Of a stretch of 64,000 nt of DNA, positions 18,553 through 28,229 are shown piece by piece. Both the position numbers and the translations under genes were made by a program. Source of the DNA: Pseudomonadota bacterium (lineage in GTDB: Bacteria > CALINM01). The notes below the pieces were generated by a model. That model saw only the letters and a program-made list of their open reading frames with translations, had not been told where the DNA came from and made no database searches. The DNA lies in assembly GCA_026418415.1 (NCBI GenBank), contig JAOABK010000009.1, forward strand, positions 1-64,000, read 5' to 3'. The stretch's first letter is position 1; each line of letters begins with the position of its first letter.

Positions 18553-20877
18553 ATGAAAAGTGGTTTTATATTAAAAATACTATTATTTGTCATTCTTTCT
18601 TTCTGGTTATTACTTGCAGGCTTTGGTATATATATTTACAAAGAACTACCTGATATTACCGAACTAAAACAATATAAACCTAATTTAATTTCCCGTGTCT
18701 ATTCAGAAGAGGGTGAGTTAATTGGTGAATATTACGTAGAAAGAAGAATTGCAGTTCCCATTGATAAAATCCCTCCTATAGTAATAAAAGCTTTCTTAGC
18801 AGCAGAAGATGCAAGATTTTTCGAACATCATGGTATGGATATAAGGGGTATAATCAGAGCAACAATAAAAAATATTCTTGCTGGCGCCTATGTCCAGGGT
18901 GGAAGTACCATAACTCAACAATTAGCCCGTTCTCTTTTTCTCTCCCAGGAAAAAACTATAGGTAGAAAATTTAAGGAACTTATACTTGCTTACATTTTAG
19001 ATAACAAATTTAGCAAACAAGAGATTCTACAGTTATACCTTAATCATATTTACTTGGGAAACGGCGCCTATGGTGTTGAAATGGCATCTCAAGACTACTT
19101 CGGTAAATCTGTCAAACAATTAAATATAGCAGAAGCAGCACTTATAGCTGGATTGCCAAAGGCACCATCCACATACTCACCTTTTAAAAATCCAGGAAGA
19201 GCAAGAAAAAGACGTGATTATGTTTTATCCAGAATGTTTGAGTTAGGGTTTATTACAGAATCAGAATATAAAAGGGCAATAGAAACACCACTACCGAAGG
19301 AAAACAAAAGAATCAAGAATTTGCAATATAATAGCCATTTAACCGAATATATTAAACAAAATCTAATATCGAAATATGGAGAAGAGAAGGTCTTAAAAGG
19401 AGGTCTCACAATATTTACAAGTATTAATGCGGGATTTCAAAGAAGGGCATACGAAGCAATAGACAGAGGCCTAAGAGAATTAGATAAAAGACAGGGATTT
19501 AGAGGTCCAATTGACAACTTTGCCGATAACAATGACAAAAAAGAGTCTTTCTTAAAAAATGGTCCTCAAAATGTGGATGACCTAAACCTGAATGAATATT
19601 ACAAAGCAATTGTTGAGGAAGTTAATATTAAACAAAAAAAATATATTTTAAAACTTGGTATATTTACAGTTTCTCTCCCCTTTGCAAATATGCAATGGGC
19701 AGTTTCCAAAAAACCAGTTGAATCAGTATTAAAACCTGGAGACATCGTATATGTTAAAATTTTATCAGTTGGCAAAAATAACGAACTAATAGCATCATTA
19801 GAGCAAGAACCCCTTGTAGAAGGTGCACTTCTTAGTATAGACCCTAATACAGGCTATATAAAAGCCCTAATCGGTGGAAGAGATTTTATTAAAAGTCAAT
19901 TCAACCGTGCGATTCAGGCTAAACGTCAACCTGGCTCATCTTTTAAGCCATTCATATATGGTGCAGCAATAGAAAGAGGTTTTACCCCTGTAAGTATAAT
20001 AATTGATGAGCCAATATCCTACGATTTAGGATTTAGAGAATGGGCTCCTAAAAATTTCGATGGCAAGTATTATGGTCCTACAACATTAAGACATGCCCTT
20101 GCTAAATCAAGAAATGTTATAACAATTAAATTACTTGAATCTATTGGCACACAAAATGCTATAGATTTTGCTAAGAGGGCGGGTATAGAAAGTAAACTAG
20201 AACCAAATTTAGCACTTGCCCTTGGTGCAAGTGATGTTACTTTATATGAAATGGTGAACGCTTACACAACCTTTGCCTCGATGGGTAAAAGATATGAACC
20301 ACAAGTAATTTTAAAAGTTGTTGATAGTACTGGAAATATTCTTGAAGAAGCTTCACCAAAGAGTGAGCAGACTATATCACCATCGGTATGTTATGTACTC
20401 ACAAGTATGGCAAAAAGCGTTATTGAAGAAGGCACAGCAATGAGAGCAAAAGCCCTTGGAAGACCGGTTGCTGGTAAAACTGGAACAACCAATAATTATG
20501 TTGACGCATGGTTTTTAGGATATACACCAAATTTAGTTACTGGTGTTTGGGTAGGATTTGACCAACCAAAACCTTTAGGTAATTTAGAGACAGGTGCAAG
20601 AGCTGCTTTACCTATATGGCTTGACTATACAATGTATGCAGAATCTTTCTATCCTCCTGTTGACTTTATAGTACCAGAGGGAGTAACTTTCATTCCCGTT
20701 GATGCAAAAACTGGTCTTCTTGCTTCATCATATTCTAAATCAACAAGACAAGAAGTATTTATTGCTGGAACTGAACCTAAAGAAGCTTTTGACCCACTTA
20801 TACATCTAAAAAAAGAGGAATATCTTAAATTAGACATGGATTATGATGAAGATAAGAAACATGAACCTGGCTGGTAG
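18553..20877 (+). CDS. mrcA: Penicillin-binding protein 1A (bifunctional transglycosylase/transpeptidase)
   Basis: Class A PBP that polymerises and cross-links peptidoglycan. It has an N-terminal membrane anchor (residues 6-27). The GT51 domain (about 50-225) shows AFLAAEDARFFEHHGMD, GGSTITQQLAR and KFKELILAYILD. An OB-like linker region follows at about 330-425. The transpeptidase has Ser462-x-x-Lys465 (SSFK), SRN (AKSRNVITI) and Lys642-Thr-Gly (AGKTGTTNNYVDAWF). The 774-residue length is typical. A TATAAT at 18538-18543 lies 9 nt before the ATG with no ribosome binding site, suggesting a leaderless mRNA. moaA follows after 2 nt. Confidence 0.96.
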   Translation: MKSGFILKILLFVILSFWLLLAGFGIYIYKELPDITELKQYKPNLISRVYSEEGELIGEYYVERRIAVPIDKIPPIVIKAFLAAEDARFFEHHGMDIRGIIRATIKNILAGAYVQGGSTITQQLARSLFLSQEKTIGRKFKELILAYILDNKFSKQEILQLYLNHIYLGNGAYGVEMASQDYFGKSVKQLNIAEAALIAGLPKAPSTYSPFKNPGRARKRRDYVLSRMFELGFITESEYKRAIETPLPKENKRIKNLQYNSHLTEYIKQNLISKYGEEKVLKGGLTIFTSINAGFQRRAYEAIDRGLRELDKRQGFRGPIDNFADNNDKKESFLKNGPQNVDDLNLNEYYKAIVEEVNIKQKKYILKLGIFTVSLPFANMQWAVSKKPVESVLKPGDIVYVKILSVGKNNELIASLEQEPLVEGALLSIDPNTGYIKALIGGRDFIKSQFNRAIQAKRQPGSSFKPFIYGAAIERGFTPVSIIIDEPISYDLGFREWAPKNFDGKYYGPTTLRHALAKSRNVITIKLLESIGTQNAIDFAKRAGIESKLEPNLALALGASDVTLYEMVNAYTTFASMGKRYEPQVILKVVDSTGNILEEASPKSEQTISPSVCYVLTSMAKSVIEEGTAMRAKALGRPVAGKTGTTNNYVDAWFLGYTPNLVTGVWVGFDQPKPLGNLETGARAALPIWLDYTMYAESFYPPVDFIVPEGVTFIPVDAKTGLLASSYSKSTRQEVFIAGTEPKEAFDPLIHLKKEEYLKLDMDYDEDKKHEPGW

Positions 20878-20879
20878 TA

Positions 20880-21860
20880 ATGAACAAAGATAAATATGGA
20901 AGAAAAATCAGCTATCTTAGAATATCAGTTACAGACAGATGCAATTTAAGATGTATCTACTGCATGCCCCAAGAGGGCATAAAACTTTTTCCCCATCAAG
21001 AAATTTTAACTTATGAAGAGATAATAAAAATTACTAAAGCCTCAAAACAGATTGGTATTGACACTGTAAGAATTACTGGTGGAGAACCACTTATAAGAAA
21101 AAATCTTTCCTTTCTTATTTCTCAGATAAGAAACATAGAAGGCATAAGGGATTTAGCAATAACTACCAATGGAATACTCCTTGATAAATTACTACCCGAA
21201 CTTTTTTCTGCTGGATTGAAAAGGGTTAATATAAGTTTAGATTCCCTTAAAAGGGATAGATTCTTTAATATTACAAGACAAGATTCATTACAAGAAGTTT
21301 TAAAGGGTATAGATAGAAGCTTAGAAATCGGACTAACGCCGATAAAAATAAATATGGTTGTAATTAAAGGGATTAATGATGACGAAATAATTGATTTTGT
21401 TAAACTTACAGAGGAAAGACCTTTGATAGTTCGCTTTATAGAGTATATGCCATGGGGCTCCATTAACAATTGGGGCGAAGAAAAAATAATAAAGGCAAAG
21501 GAGATAAAATCAATTATTGAAAAAGAATTTGGTAAAATTTTGCCGGTGGATATAAATTCAAGGGGACCTGCAGATAATTATCAGATTGATGGATTCAAAG
21601 GCTTTATCGGTTTTATAAATCCTCTTTCAGAGCATTTCTGTGGAAAATGTAATAGAATTAGATTAACAGCAGATGGAAAACTTAAGCTCTGTCTTTTTTC
21701 ACAACAAGAGATTGACATAAAGGCGAAGTTGAGGGCTGGTACATCATTAGAAGAGCTAACTGAATTCATTTCTAATTCAATTCATCTTAAACCAGAAAAA
21801 ATAGATTTAGATAGCCATATAAAAAATCACCCCCGTGAAATGAGCCAAATCGGAGGGTGA
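20880..21860 (+). CDS. moaA: GTP 3',8-cyclase (molybdenum cofactor synthesis)
   Basis: Radical-SAM enzyme converting GTP to 3',8-cyclo-GTP, the first step in molybdopterin synthesis. The 326-residue protein has the SAM cluster motif CNLRCIYCMP (about 21-30), RITGGEPL, SLDSLKRDRF and the second C-terminal [4Fe-4S] site (FCGKCNRIRLTADGKLKLCL). It ends in the functionally required Gly-Gly (MSQIGG). It begins 2 nt after the PBP1A stop. No other mo- gene or molybdoenzyme is in the window. Its last codons form the left arm and loop of a terminator hairpin. Confidence 0.97.
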   Translation: MNKDKYGRKISYLRISVTDRCNLRCIYCMPQEGIKLFPHQEILTYEEIIKITKASKQIGIDTVRITGGEPLIRKNLSFLISQIRNIEGIRDLAITTNGILLDKLLPELFSAGLKRVNISLDSLKRDRFFNITRQDSLQEVLKGIDRSLEIGLTPIKINMVVIKGINDDEIIDFVKLTEERPLIVRFIEYMPWGSINNWGEEKIIKAKEIKSIIEKEFGKILPVDINSRGPADNYQIDGFKGFIGFINPLSEHFCGKCNRIRLTADGKLKLCLFSQQEIDIKAKLRAGTSLEELTEFISNSIHLKPEKIDLDSHIKNHPREMSQIGG

Positions 21861-21865
21861 TTTTT
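21822..21865. terminator. Bidirectional terminator between moaA and gcdA, overlapping the moaA 3' end
   Basis: AAAAATCACCC and GGGTGATTTTT form a strong stem, each continuing inward by a few pairs. It is flanked by T-runs on both strands (TTTTT after 21860 on plus; TTTTTT on minus), so it can stop both converging genes. Because the moaA stop codon lies at 21858-21860, most of the stem is coding sequence. Confidence 0.85.
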
Positions 21866-21878
21866 AAAAAGAAATTAT

Positions 21879-23621
21879 CTAACACATCTCTGGCTTAATA
21901 ATCCTTGGTAATATCATCTGATGGTGTGGACATGCAGTATCTGGATTTTGATAACAGGACTCTGCAAAAGCAACCATATACTGCCTTAAATCTGAAAAAT
22001 TTACAATCTCATCAACAAAACCCATTTTTGCACAATAATCTGGTCTTGACTTTTCATAGTACTCTTTAACAAGTTTATTCATCTTATCAATTGTTTCTTG
22101 TAAATCTTTGCCTTCCTCTTTATCTTTTACAAGTCTCCTTGCATAAGTTGCAACTGCTGCAGTTTCTCCATGCATAACATATATTTCAGTCGCAGGTGTA
22201 CCTAAAGTAAATGCATTATTATTGTTTGCTTGAGGACCAGCCATAACATAGTGACTTGCAGCAGAACCCTTTCTTAAAACTATAGTCATCATAGGCAATT
22301 TCGATGCTTCAATTGAATATAAAAGAGCCTGTCCTAAACCTAATAACTCAGCCTTTTCAGCTAAGTCACCCACATCTATACCAGTATTATCCTGAAGCCA
22401 TATTATTGGAATCCTATCCCTCCCACATAATGTAACAAACTCATTCATTTTAATTAGCCCCTCCCTATATAACTTACTACCAATACCTGGATAATCAGCA
22501 TAATGGGGATAACCTTCTCCTAAAAAACCCTGCCTATTTGCTATTATTCCAACCAAAAAACCATTTAATTTAGCAAGTCCTGCATATATCTCTGGACCAA
22601 AATTTGGTTTAAATTCCATATGTTCGCTTCCATCAACAATTCTTGCTATAACCTGCTCTATTTCATAAATTCTTTTCTGATTCATTGGTATAATATACTT
22701 TAACTCACTTATTGAAAATTTTGGTTCCTTAGGCTGTGCTACCCTAAAGTACCATGGATCGTAGGAAGGTAGCAGAGATATACACTCCTTTATAGCATCA
22801 AGAACTCCCTCTTCTGTTTTATATACCCTTCTTACAAAACCAGTAACATCATGATGTATTTTCATGCTTCCTGGTGGTTGAACTTTGTATTTTTTTGTAA
22901 GTTCTATTATTGTTTCTGCTCCTTCTTTATCAAATCCACCTTTTGGACTCATGCCAGAAACAATCCCACCACCACCAACAGCCATTGATGCCTTTTCATG
23001 GGCGAAAATAATAGCTGGACTTATTGAATGGTAGCCACCACCAGCTGGGTTAGTTCCAAATATACCCACGATTACTGGTATACCTTTCTGAGCCAACTCA
23101 GCATGTCTAAAAAAGGATCTCCCACCACAACGTCTTCCCGCATAAACCTTTTCTTGTTCTGGAAGGCTAACCCCACTACAATTTAAAATCCAGACAAGAG
23201 GAATTCTTAATCTTTCTGCTATATCTTGGGCTCTAAAAACATTTTCAGCCTGTCCGGGTATCCATGCGCCTGCAAGTACTCTATTATTGCTTGCTATTAT
23301 TGAACACCACTTACCGTTTATTTTTCCAAGCCCATTAATTACACCAGTTGTACCATATTTATTATTCTCTGGGTTATAAAGCGTATTCAAAGGTAACCAT
23401 GTACCTTTGTCAACAAGATACTCTATCCTCTCGACTGCTGTTTTTTCACCTCTTTTGTGAATTTCATCAACTGATAAACCCTGATTTAAAGCAATTTCCA
23501 TTAATTTTTTTATATTACCCCATACCTCATCTGCTTCCTTAGCACTTTCAGCCATCATTTTTAAATGAGCTTCTGTTAATGATTTACCTAACCCCTCCAT
23601 CTCTTCAAAATACCTTCTCAT
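21879..23621 (-). CDS. gcdA: Glutaconyl-CoA decarboxylase alpha subunit-like carboxyltransferase
   Basis: A 580-residue protein that follows the clostridial/Acidaminococcus glutaconyl-CoA decarboxylase alpha subunit almost end to end. Examples are TAVERIEYLVDKGTWLPLN, GLGKINGKWCSIIAS, FGTNPAGGGYHSISPAIIF, KMNEFVTLCGRDRIPIIWLQD, GIDVGDLAEKAELLGLGQ and CPHHQMILPR. The family transfers the glutaconyl-CoA carboxyl group to biotin, feeding a Na+-pumping membrane complex. Related acyl-CoA carboxylase carboxyltransferase subunits are the alternative. AAGGAGAT lies 8 nt before the ATG. The beta (membrane), gamma (biotin) and delta subunits are not nearby; the divergent neighbour is a Na+-type symporter. 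Confidence 0.87.
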   Translation of the reverse strand: MRRYFEEMEGLGKSLTEAHLKMMAESAKEADEVWGNIKKLMEIALNQGLSVDEIHKRGEKTAVERIEYLVDKGTWLPLNTLYNPENNKYGTTGVINGLGKINGKWCSIIASNNRVLAGAWIPGQAENVFRAQDIAERLRIPLVWILNCSGVSLPEQEKVYAGRRCGGRSFFRHAELAQKGIPVIVGIFGTNPAGGGYHSISPAIIFAHEKASMAVGGGGIVSGMSPKGGFDKEGAETIIELTKKYKVQPPGSMKIHHDVTGFVRRVYKTEEGVLDAIKECISLLPSYDPWYFRVAQPKEPKFSISELKYIIPMNQKRIYEIEQVIARIVDGSEHMEFKPNFGPEIYAGLAKLNGFLVGIIANRQGFLGEGYPHYADYPGIGSKLYREGLIKMNEFVTLCGRDRIPIIWLQDNTGIDVGDLAEKAELLGLGQALLYSIEASKLPMMTIVLRKGSAASHYVMAGPQANNNNAFTLGTPATEIYVMHGETAAVATYARRLVKDKEEGKDLQETIDKMNKLVKEYYEKSRPDYCAKMGFVDEIVNFSDLRQYMVAFAESCYQNPDTACPHHQMILPRIIKPEMC

Positions 23622-23814
23622 AACTATATCTCCTTCAAATTATAAAGATGTTTTATTTAAGCACTTAAAATCTAACATGTTTTTTTTCTTCTGTAAAGTT
23701 TTTTTTACCTTAACGTAAAGTGTAAAGTAAAATAAATTAAATATTTTTAAACCTTTAAAAAAAGTTATATAAAATAAAACAGTATTTAAAATTAAACTTA
23801 AAAAATAAAACATC

Positions 23815-23842
23815 TTGAAGTATGTGCAAAAAACTATAAAAT
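23815..23842 (+). promoter_or_regulatory. Promoter of the sodium:solute symporter gene, TTGAAG-16-TAAAAT
   Basis: TTGAAG (23815-23820) and TAAAAT (23837-23842) have a 16-nt spacer. The ATG at 23850 is 7 nt after the -10 box, so transcription would begin on the start codon. The rest of the 225-nt divergent gap (23622-23846) is AT-rich with three GTAAAG words near 23692-23730 and no gene. Confidence 0.6.
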
Positions 23843-23849
23843 AGTTGTG

Positions 23850-25289
23850 ATGATTAAGTTTGCTTTAATTGTGTTCTTTATTACAATAATGGTCTTTTCT
23901 GGAATATTTAGTTATTTTAAAACAAAAACTGTAGACGATTTTGTTTTAGGAAATAGGGATATTGGTCCTTGGTTCTCAGCTTTTGCCTATAGCACAACTT
24001 ACTTTTCAGCGGTATTGTTTATTGGCTATGCTGGAAAAATTGGATTTACTTATGGACTTTCTGGATTATGGATAGCCTTAGGTAATGCAATAATTGGGAG
24101 TTATTTAGCATGGAAAGTACTTGCAAAGAAAACAAGGTTTTTGACAGAAAAACTTAATGCTAGAACAATGCCTGAATTTTTGGCCTATAGATATAATCTG
24201 CCAATCTATAAACCTCTTTCTGCCCTAATAGTCTTTATATTTCTTGTTCCCTATTCAGCATCTGTCTATATGGGACTTAGTTATTTTTTTGAAGCTGTTT
24301 TTAATATAAATTATAAACACGCCCTTTATATGATGGCAATATTAACTACTATCTATCTTATGCTTGGTGGTTATCATGCAGTAACATTAACTGATTTTAT
24401 TCAGGGACTAATAATGATTTTTGGTGTCGTTGTGATGGTTTATTTTATTGTGAACTCTGATCCTGTTGGAGGTTTTTTCAGTTTTTTCCATAAATTAGAG
24501 AGTAGAAACCCAAGGCTTGTAAACCTCTTTGATTTCTCTAATCTACTGCCAATTATATTTTTAACAATTTTAACCAGCTTTGGTACATGGGGACTCCCTC
24601 AGATGGTTCAAAAGTTTTATGCAATTAAAGACGAAAAAGCAATTACACCTGCAACGATTGTAAGTACTATCTTCTGTCTTGTTATCTCTTCGGGTGCTTA
24701 TTTTACAGGTAGTCTTACACCTCTTTTCTTTGATAATCTTCCAATAGATCCAGTAACAAAAAGAGCAAACGCAGACCTGCTTATACCACAAATTTTATCT
24801 TCCTATCTTCCCGAATGGGCATCGGTACTCATATTTCTATTGGTTCTCTCTGCTTCAATGTCAACACTATCATCTCTTGTATTAGTATCAAGCTCATCTG
24901 TTGCTATTGACCTTTTTGGTGATTACAACTACTTTAAGAAAGATAGTAGACAAGTTATTGCTCTTAGAATACTCTCTTTAATTTTTATTCTTCTTTCAAT
25001 AATTATTGCAATAAACAAACCTGTTATTATATTAACTTTGATGGCAATATCTTGGGGTGCAGTCTCTGGAAGCTTTATGGCTCCTTATATACTTGGTTTA
25101 TACAAAGATGATGTATCTGGTAAATCGGCAATAATAGGAACTATAGTAGGTTTATCATCCTCCATCCTATTAGCCATTTATTTTAAATTTGATGCTAAAT
25201 ATATTCCTATAACAAGCACTATAAGTATTTTACTACCCTTTTTTGTTATACCCCTTGTAAACTATATTTTCAAAAGTCAAAATAAATAA
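23850..25289 (+). CDS. Sodium:solute symporter family transporter (SSSF, PutP-like)
   Basis: A 479-residue inner-membrane protein with about 13 hydrophobic spans, as expected for the SSS family. N-terminal features include FVLGNRDIGPWFSAFAYSTTYFSA, the family's Na+-site region, and the middle has FGTWGLPQMVQKFYAIKDEKAI, typical of PutP/PanF-like members. The substrate (proline, pantothenate or an organic acid) cannot be fixed. The ATG at 23850 is used; a GTG one codon earlier is possible. The 3' end overlaps the convergent chaN-like gene by 13 nt. Confidence 0.92.
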   Translation: MIKFALIVFFITIMVFSGIFSYFKTKTVDDFVLGNRDIGPWFSAFAYSTTYFSAVLFIGYAGKIGFTYGLSGLWIALGNAIIGSYLAWKVLAKKTRFLTEKLNARTMPEFLAYRYNLPIYKPLSALIVFIFLVPYSASVYMGLSYFFEAVFNINYKHALYMMAILTTIYLMLGGYHAVTLTDFIQGLIMIFGVVVMVYFIVNSDPVGGFFSFFHKLESRNPRLVNLFDFSNLLPIIFLTILTSFGTWGLPQMVQKFYAIKDEKAITPATIVSTIFCLVISSGAYFTGSLTPLFFDNLPIDPVTKRANADLLIPQILSSYLPEWASVLIFLLVLSASMSTLSSLVLVSSSSVAIDLFGDYNYFKKDSRQVIALRILSLIFILLSIIIAINKPVIILTLMAISWGAVSGSFMAPYILGLYKDDVSGKSAIIGTIVGLSSSILLAIYFKFDAKYIPITSTISILLPFFVIPLVNYIFKSQNK

Positions 25290-26107
25290 TCTGCATCTTC
25301 GATGGTTGAAGTTGGCTGATCTTTATCATCCGATAAATTAGGAATTAATACAGACACTTTATAATTAGATAAACTTTTGATCTGCTCAGGTATAGCATGT
25401 TTCCATGCATGTCCTTTACCAGTAATTAAAACAACCTTTTTTATGTTATTTTTTTTCATATAGTTGATTGTATTTAAAGCCATAGCTTTATCCCATAACA
25501 TCTGAGCTTCACAAAAATGAACAAACTCTCTTGCTCCTCCATGAAACTGATGTGTTTTTTTAATAAAATTCATGTAAGTTTCAGATATTTCACATGTAAC
25601 TCCTTCTGGTAACCTCTTTAACTCTTCTCTTGTAAGTGATGCAAAACCTCTTTGAGCTACTTTTCTTGTTATTTCCGATGGAACATTAAGACCTATAATA
25701 GGGATCTTATTATCTCTGGCAAAAAACAAAATTTCTGAATATAGTTCCCAACCTGTTCTCCAGTTATCTTTAAAAACCTTTTTGAATTCATCTTCACTCA
25801 TTTGCTGTTTAACCCAACGATCAAGCTCAGGCTGTGCTTCTGCTCTAAACATTTCCATTGCTATGGCTATATTCTTTTCTCTTTCAAAAATTGCTCTTAT
25901 TACCCTTAGTTGAAATCTATGATGCTCCATTACATCGTGTAATTCCCCAACAACAATTATTTCTGACTTAAATATATCATCAATCATATCATTAAAATTA
26001 ACTACTCTTTCTTTCCTTAAATCATATACAGAATCATTACCAACAACAGGACCATAGCATCCTAAAGTGTTAAATATTAACAATAAGAAAAATATGAATT
26101 TCTTCAT
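25277..26107 (-). CDS. ChaN-family haem/iron-related lipoprotein
   Basis: A 276-residue protein with lipobox TLGC (residues 14-17) and a ChaN/DUF399 domain. Signature pieces are IIVVGELHDVMEHHRFQLRVI (about 50-70), IAIAMEMFRAEAQPELDRWV, NVPSEITRKVAQRGFASL and VVLITGKGHAWKHAIPEQI. ChaN-like proteins dimerise around haem in some species, and the family shares the EreA/ChaN fold; the physiological role is uncertain. It lies 8 nt after the M1 peptidase gene, so both envelope lipoproteins are probably cotranscribed. Confidence 0.88.
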   Translation of the reverse strand: MKKFIFFLLLIFNTLGCYGPVVGNDSVYDLRKERVVNFNDMIDDIFKSEIIVVGELHDVMEHHRFQLRVIRAIFEREKNIAIAMEMFRAEAQPELDRWVKQQMSEDEFKKVFKDNWRTGWELYSEILFFARDNKIPIIGLNVPSEITRKVAQRGFASLTREELKRLPEGVTCEISETYMNFIKKTHQFHGGAREFVHFCEAQMLWDKAMALNTINYMKKNNIKKVVLITGKGHAWKHAIPEQIKSLSNYKVSVLIPNLSDDKDQPTSTIEDADYLF

Positions 26108-26115
26108 AAGTCCCC

Positions 26116-28134
26116 CTAAAATCTATAGTATAATCTATTTTTTTCTGATTCAATTAACCCCTTATCAACATTTATACCATTTTTAAAAACAAGATAACTG
26201 AAAGGACCATAGTGTGTTATTCTATGGGCAACATTTTCTGCTTCAATATCACTAAAGGCTTGAAAGATACAATATATTTTATTGTTCTTTTTCATCACAA
26301 AAAATAAAACATCCCCTTGATCTTTATAAATAACTTTATTTACCTCAAAAAAATCTCTATCAACTATAATTCCCTTTTCGGTGGTTCGATTATTAACTCC
26401 AAGAAGAACTATAGCATCAAAATCATTGTTTTCGCTATTACTCACACTAAAATTTTTGATTCCCATTGTTTTAGTAAATCTTTGAATAAAATTGTCGTTA
26501 AAATGTTTGCTACTTTGAACAATCAGAACCTTCTTTGCAGACTTTAAACTATTAACAGTAGCAGGGATTTCTTCATCACTTAATCTTCTTAGAACATAAA
26601 AATTTTCATTTATAATTAAATCAGAAGGTTCTTTGTTTAGCTCAATAATGAAGCTTTTATATTCTCTATCAAAGAGTAAAACCTCACTTAATATTAAATT
26701 ACCTCCTTTTCCATATATATTTATTGGCAGTTTCAAACTATAATGAGGCTTTTTTTGAGAAAGTGAGAGTTCAACTAACCATTTATTGCCTTTTTTTATT
26801 TTATTTGCTTTTTTTATCTCAAAGTCTGGTATACCTACTCTTTCTACCCATTGTTCAAATATAACCTTTATTTCTTCACCACCTTTTTCAATGAAAGAGG
26901 TTCTTAGCTCATCCCATGATACAGGCTTAAATAAATTGTCTTTATAAAACTTTCTCAAGGCATCAAAAAATGCCCTATCTCCCATATAATATCTAAGATA
27001 GTTAAAAAACATTGCAGATTTACCATATCCAATAACACGGGTTGCTAAATCATACCTACCAATAAAATCTCTTAAGGAGAAGTCCTCTCCTTCTTTTACT
27101 ATTGTTGAATAATCAATGGTCAACTTTCTTAGGTAACCTATAGCATCTTTTTCTGTTTTTTTTTCTTTCACCAAATAATCGGCAAGATAAGTAACAAGCC
27201 CTTCACTCCAATTACCCCTTCTATAATCAACAAATACACCATTACCAAACCACGAATGAAGTATTTCATGGGGCAAGCTCGTATCAATTAGAAAAGGAAG
27301 CTTTATTAAATCTTTACTAATTATTGTAAATGTTTGATAACTAATACCAACGGGCAAATAGGTCTCTACAATAGCAAACTTCTCATAAGGATAGGGTCCT
27401 ATCAAATCAGAATAAAATTTTAAATAGTTTTCTGTTGCATCTATATATCGTTGAGAATGTTCAATATTTTCTGCATAGGAAAAAACAAAAATTTGTAAAT
27501 TATTTAAATCTTTAAATTTTACAGAATAGGGACCTCCCAAGACTGGCAAATTTCTTATTTTATTATCAACCAACCATGTGGATTTAATAAAATTATTAGA
27601 TTTTTGGTGGTCCACACGCCTACCCTCCGTTATGAACTCAAACCCCCTTTCTGAAACAAATGTTATCTCTTTCTTATCAGAGTTAATACTAAATTTAGGA
27701 TACCATATAACATTTCCACCAATAAAAATTCCCTCTTCAGATATATGGCTGATTAAATTACTTGCTGGATCCTCAAAATCCAAGTTCTTAAAATTAACTG
27801 CCTTAGAAAATTTGATTGAATAATTTACATTAAGTAGATGCTCATTTTGCTCTCTTTCTAAGATAACTTTTACTATTCCATTGTTAAAATCAAAATCAGC
27901 TTCTTTATTGTTTATTAAAATATTTTTTATCTTAGCTTCATTTGGTAATTCAAATTCAATAAAATTAACCCCGTATAAAGCCACTTTAACTTCCCCTTCG
28001 CAAAAAAGCATTGCCTCATTTAAATCAAATTTCACAGTTAATTTTTCATGATTAATCTTATAGTATCCTTCCTTTGTAGTGGCTGAACAGGAACTATAAA
28101 ATAAAACAAAAATTAAAAATAAAATTTTTTTCAT
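26116..28134 (-). CDS. M1-family zinc aminopeptidase-like lipoprotein
   Basis: 672 residues from the ATG at 28134, which opens with a lipoprotein signal (lipobox YSSC). The catalytic site is His289-Glu-Ile-Leu-His293 with the third ligand Glu311 in WSEGLVTYLADY, the M1 gluzincin arrangement (17 residues between, one fewer than usual). An N-terminal beta domain (about 30-180) and a helical/C-terminal beta domain (about 420-670) flank it. The usual GAMEN exopeptidase motif is not seen, so an endopeptidase or unusual specificity is possible. A TAAAAT lies 8 nt before the ATG, suggesting a leaderless message. chaN follows. Confidence 0.86.
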   Translation of the reverse strand: MKKILFLIFVLFYSSCSATTKEGYYKINHEKLTVKFDLNEAMLFCEGEVKVALYGVNFIEFELPNEAKIKNILINNKEADFDFNNGIVKVILEREQNEHLLNVNYSIKFSKAVNFKNLDFEDPASNLISHISEEGIFIGGNVIWYPKFSINSDKKEITFVSERGFEFITEGRRVDHQKSNNFIKSTWLVDNKIRNLPVLGGPYSVKFKDLNNLQIFVFSYAENIEHSQRYIDATENYLKFYSDLIGPYPYEKFAIVETYLPVGISYQTFTIISKDLIKLPFLIDTSLPHEILHSWFGNGVFVDYRRGNWSEGLVTYLADYLVKEKKTEKDAIGYLRKLTIDYSTIVKEGEDFSLRDFIGRYDLATRVIGYGKSAMFFNYLRYYMGDRAFFDALRKFYKDNLFKPVSWDELRTSFIEKGGEEIKVIFEQWVERVGIPDFEIKKANKIKKGNKWLVELSLSQKKPHYSLKLPINIYGKGGNLILSEVLLFDREYKSFIIELNKEPSDLIINENFYVLRRLSDEEIPATVNSLKSAKKVLIVQSSKHFNDNFIQRFTKTMGIKNFSVSNSENNDFDAIVLLGVNNRTTEKGIIVDRDFFEVNKVIYKDQGDVLFFVMKKNNKIYCIFQAFSDIEAENVAHRITHYGPFSYLVFKNGINVDKGLIESEKNRLYYRF

Positions 28135-28229
28135 GCTACAATATTTTACCACAAGAAAATACTAAAAAAGTAACTGCTAAAAAAATTAAAGAATGTTATA
28201 ATTTTTAAAACTTTAAATCGGGAGTTTTC

